DNA from: CAZNLL01 sp964573885
Lineage (GTDB): Bacteria > Desulfobacterota > DSM-4660 > Desulfatiglandales > Desulfatiglandaceae
Length of the DNA stretch: 61,188 bases
Assembly: GCA_964573885.1 (NCBI GenBank)
Contig: CAZNLL010000005.1
Coordinates: 1-61,188, forward strand
Reading direction: 5' to 3'
Shown here: one piece after another, positions 59,873 through 61,188 of the stretch
Layout of the letters: each line of letters begins with the position of its first letter
How positions within the stretch are numbered: position 1 is the stretch's first letter
Notes under the pieces: model-generated
Database searches by the model: none
Seen by the model: only the letters and a program-made list of their open reading frames with translations
Told to the model about the DNA's origin: nothing
Program-made: the position numbers and the translations under genes

Positions 59873-59972
59873 GATCTATCCTCCTTTGCTCGGGTCCATA
59901 AAAACGCGGCCTCCCGGCGTCCGGTTCTCTCAGGCGTCCATAACAACCGGAGCGCGGGGACCTGCCTGCCGA

Positions 59973-61188
59973 TCACTCATACTGCACTGAGACGCCTCCA
60001 AACTGTTTTCGAAGTTCCCGCCGCAAGACCTTCCCCACCGCACTTTTGGGCAATTCATCCACAAAGGACACCCGTTTGGGGACCTTGAACCGTCCCAGGT
60101 GCTCACTGCTGTAAGAGATGACCTCCTCCTCGGTCAGGGCCTCCCCGGGCCGGGTCACCACCACGGCCATGACCGCCTCTCCAAAATCAGGGTCCGGCAC
60201 CCCGATGCAAGAGGCCTCCAGGATGGCGGGATGGGCGAAGAGGACCTGCTCGATCTCCGCCGGGTAGATATTCTCACCCCCGGCAATGATCATGTCCTTT
60301 TTCCTGTCTTTGATGTAGAGTTTCCCCTCCTTGTCGAAGGCCCCCATGTCGGCCGTGTGGAACCACTGGCCGTTGAATGCCTCCGCCGTGGCCCCGGGGT
60401 TTTGGAAATATTCGCTGAAAAGCGCCGGGCTCCGGACGCAGATCTCACCGGTTTCCCCGGCCGGTACCTCCCGGCCCTCCGGGTCCATGATCCGGACCTC
60501 GGTGAAGGGATGGGGCCTTCCCACGGTACCCGGGTTCACGATCTTGCCCCGGTTTACGTTCATGGCGATGGTGGCGATTTCCGTCATGCCGTAATTGTCG
60601 CAGATATCCACATGGGGAAAGGCCTCGGCAAAGCGTTTTTTCAGCCCCGTCGGCAGGGGAGCCCCGGTGCAGCGCACCGTGTTCCAGGAGCTCAGGTCCC
60701 ACCGATCGAGATCCGGGACCTGGAGTATGGCGTTGGCCACGGCCGGCACCATGGCAAATGTGTTGACCCGCTCCGACTGGATGCAGTCCAGCAGTTTCAC
60801 CGGATCAAAGGAACGCATGATCACGCACCGTCCGAACTTCATGAGCTGGCTCACGGCGGTGATGGCGGCGGCCATGTGGAAAAAAGGGAGCGGATAGGCG
60901 GTGGTATCCGAGTGGCCGGATCTTCCCAGCATAAGGTCATACATGGAGGAATTGAGGATGCCCCAGATACTGTTCTCGTGGGTGCACAGCACCCCCTTTG
61001 GGAAACCCGTGGTACCCGCGGTGTACATGAGCATGGCGTAATCTCCGGGCCGGATTTCCAGGTCCGGTGGTGTGGCAGGGTGGGACGAGACCAGGTCTTC
61101 ATAGTGCACCATGCCCGCAGGCGCCTCCCCGTCTACGCAGATGAAATGGCGCACCGTCTCCAGGTCGGGCCGCATCATCTGCGTAGAC
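59973..61188 (-). CDS. AMP-forming acyl-CoA synthetase, partial (N-terminus outside the window)
   Basis: The frame stays open to the window end, so about a fifth of the N-terminal domain is missing; 405 codons are visible. Motifs MYTAGTTGFPKGVLCTH, DNYGMTEIATI, YIKDRKKDMIIAGGENIYP and SAVGKVLRRELRK are present. The sequence resembles the tandem ligases at 38593-41769. It probably shares a transcript with the orphan TRAP binding protein downstream, which would couple acid uptake to its activation. Confidence 0.87.
   Translation of the reverse strand, partial: STQMMRPDLETVRHFICVDGEAPAGMVHYEDLVSSHPATPPDLEIRPGDYAMLMYTAGTTGFPKGVLCTHENSIWGILNSSMYDLMLGRSGHSDTTAYPLPFFHMAAAITAVSQLMKFGRCVIMRSFDPVKLLDCIQSERVNTFAMVPAVANAILQVPDLDRWDLSSWNTVRCTGAPLPTGLKKRFAEAFPHVDICDNYGMTEIATIAMNVNRGKIVNPGTVGRPHPFTEVRIMDPEGREVPAGETGEICVRSPALFSEYFQNPGATAEAFNGQWFHTADMGAFDKEGKLYIKDRKKDMIIAGGENIYPAEIEQVLFAHPAILEASCIGVPDPDFGEAVMAVVVTRPGEALTEEEVISYSSEHLGRFKVPKRVSFVDELPKSAVGKVLRRELRKQFGGVSVQYE

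Overview
The window reads as a chromosomal segment of a GC-rich Gram-negative anaerobe or facultative anaerobe specialised in acyl-CoA metabolism. A Desulfobacterota-like (former deltaproteobacterial) genome fits best: TRAP carboxylate uptake, several 600-residue acyl-CoA dehydrogenases, an FeS-flavoenzyme of the old-yellow-enzyme class, thiolase/OB-fold pairs, an OmpA envelope protein and a radical-SAM cluster. This placement is inference from gene content; there is no rRNA or other phylogenetic marker here, and I found no tRNA, CRISPR array, transposase, phage gene or origin.

Layout. 1-2741: an HMG-CoA-synthase-like protein fused to a zinc-ribbon/OB domain, followed by an SCP-x-type thiolase. 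2856-5585: a small membrane protein, a coiled-coil OmpA protein with tandem repeats, and an alpha/beta hydrolase. 5728-7668 (minus): a 2,4-dienoyl-CoA-reductase-like flavoenzyme with its own promoter. 8127-16206: an eight-gene plus-strand operon (thiolase-like protein lacking both catalytic cysteines, DUF35 partner, BKACE enzyme, two acyl-CoA ligases, MaoC hydratase, acyl-CoA dehydrogenase, FeS flavoprotein). 16536-18696 (minus): MerR regulator, a decayed permease and a nitrilase. Heptamer-built intergenic repeats lie on the borders of these last two blocks. 19122-26266: a complete beta-oxidation operon (ligase, FadB-like fusion, FadA-like thiolase, acyl-CoA dehydrogenase) closed by a strong terminator. 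26433-31115: B12/radical-SAM enzyme, glycosyltransferase, methyltransferase and a predicted helical-barrel protein.

31097-38295 (minus): a second beta-oxidation-type operon (3-hydroxyacyl-CoA dehydrogenase, SDR, two acyl-CoA dehydrogenases, nitronate-monooxygenase-like protein, MBL hydrolase, methyltransferase). 38593-41769 (minus): two further acyl-CoA ligases. 42141-46714 (minus): a lone receiver protein, a TRAP transporter (DctM, DctQ, DctP) and a GntR/FCD regulator sharing an operator-like 11-mer with the TRAP promoter. 46871-48693 (minus): a small protein, a SurA/PpiC chaperone and an RRM protein. 49492-53548: a second copy of the HMGCS-like/thiolase module plus an MFS carrier. 53467-56928 (minus): small proteins, a divergent 3-hydroxyacyl-CoA dehydrogenase, a TIGR04076-like protein, RNase Z and a VOC protein. 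57321-61188: an MFS transporter, an orphan TRAP binding protein and a truncated acyl-CoA ligase.

How it fits together. Organic acids enter through the TRAP system, are activated by up to six AMP-forming ligases, oxidised by four acyl-CoA dehydrogenases, hydrated and oxidised by hydratases and dehydrogenases, and cleaved by thiolases or by thiolase-fold relatives whose catalytic residues have changed. The most unusual material is the pair of HMGCS-like/OB fusions that have lost the Glu-Cys-His triad, and the 8127-16206 operon built around a cysteine-less thiolase-fold protein. AT-rich palindromes recur at three promoters and may mark one shared acyl-CoA-responsive regulon.
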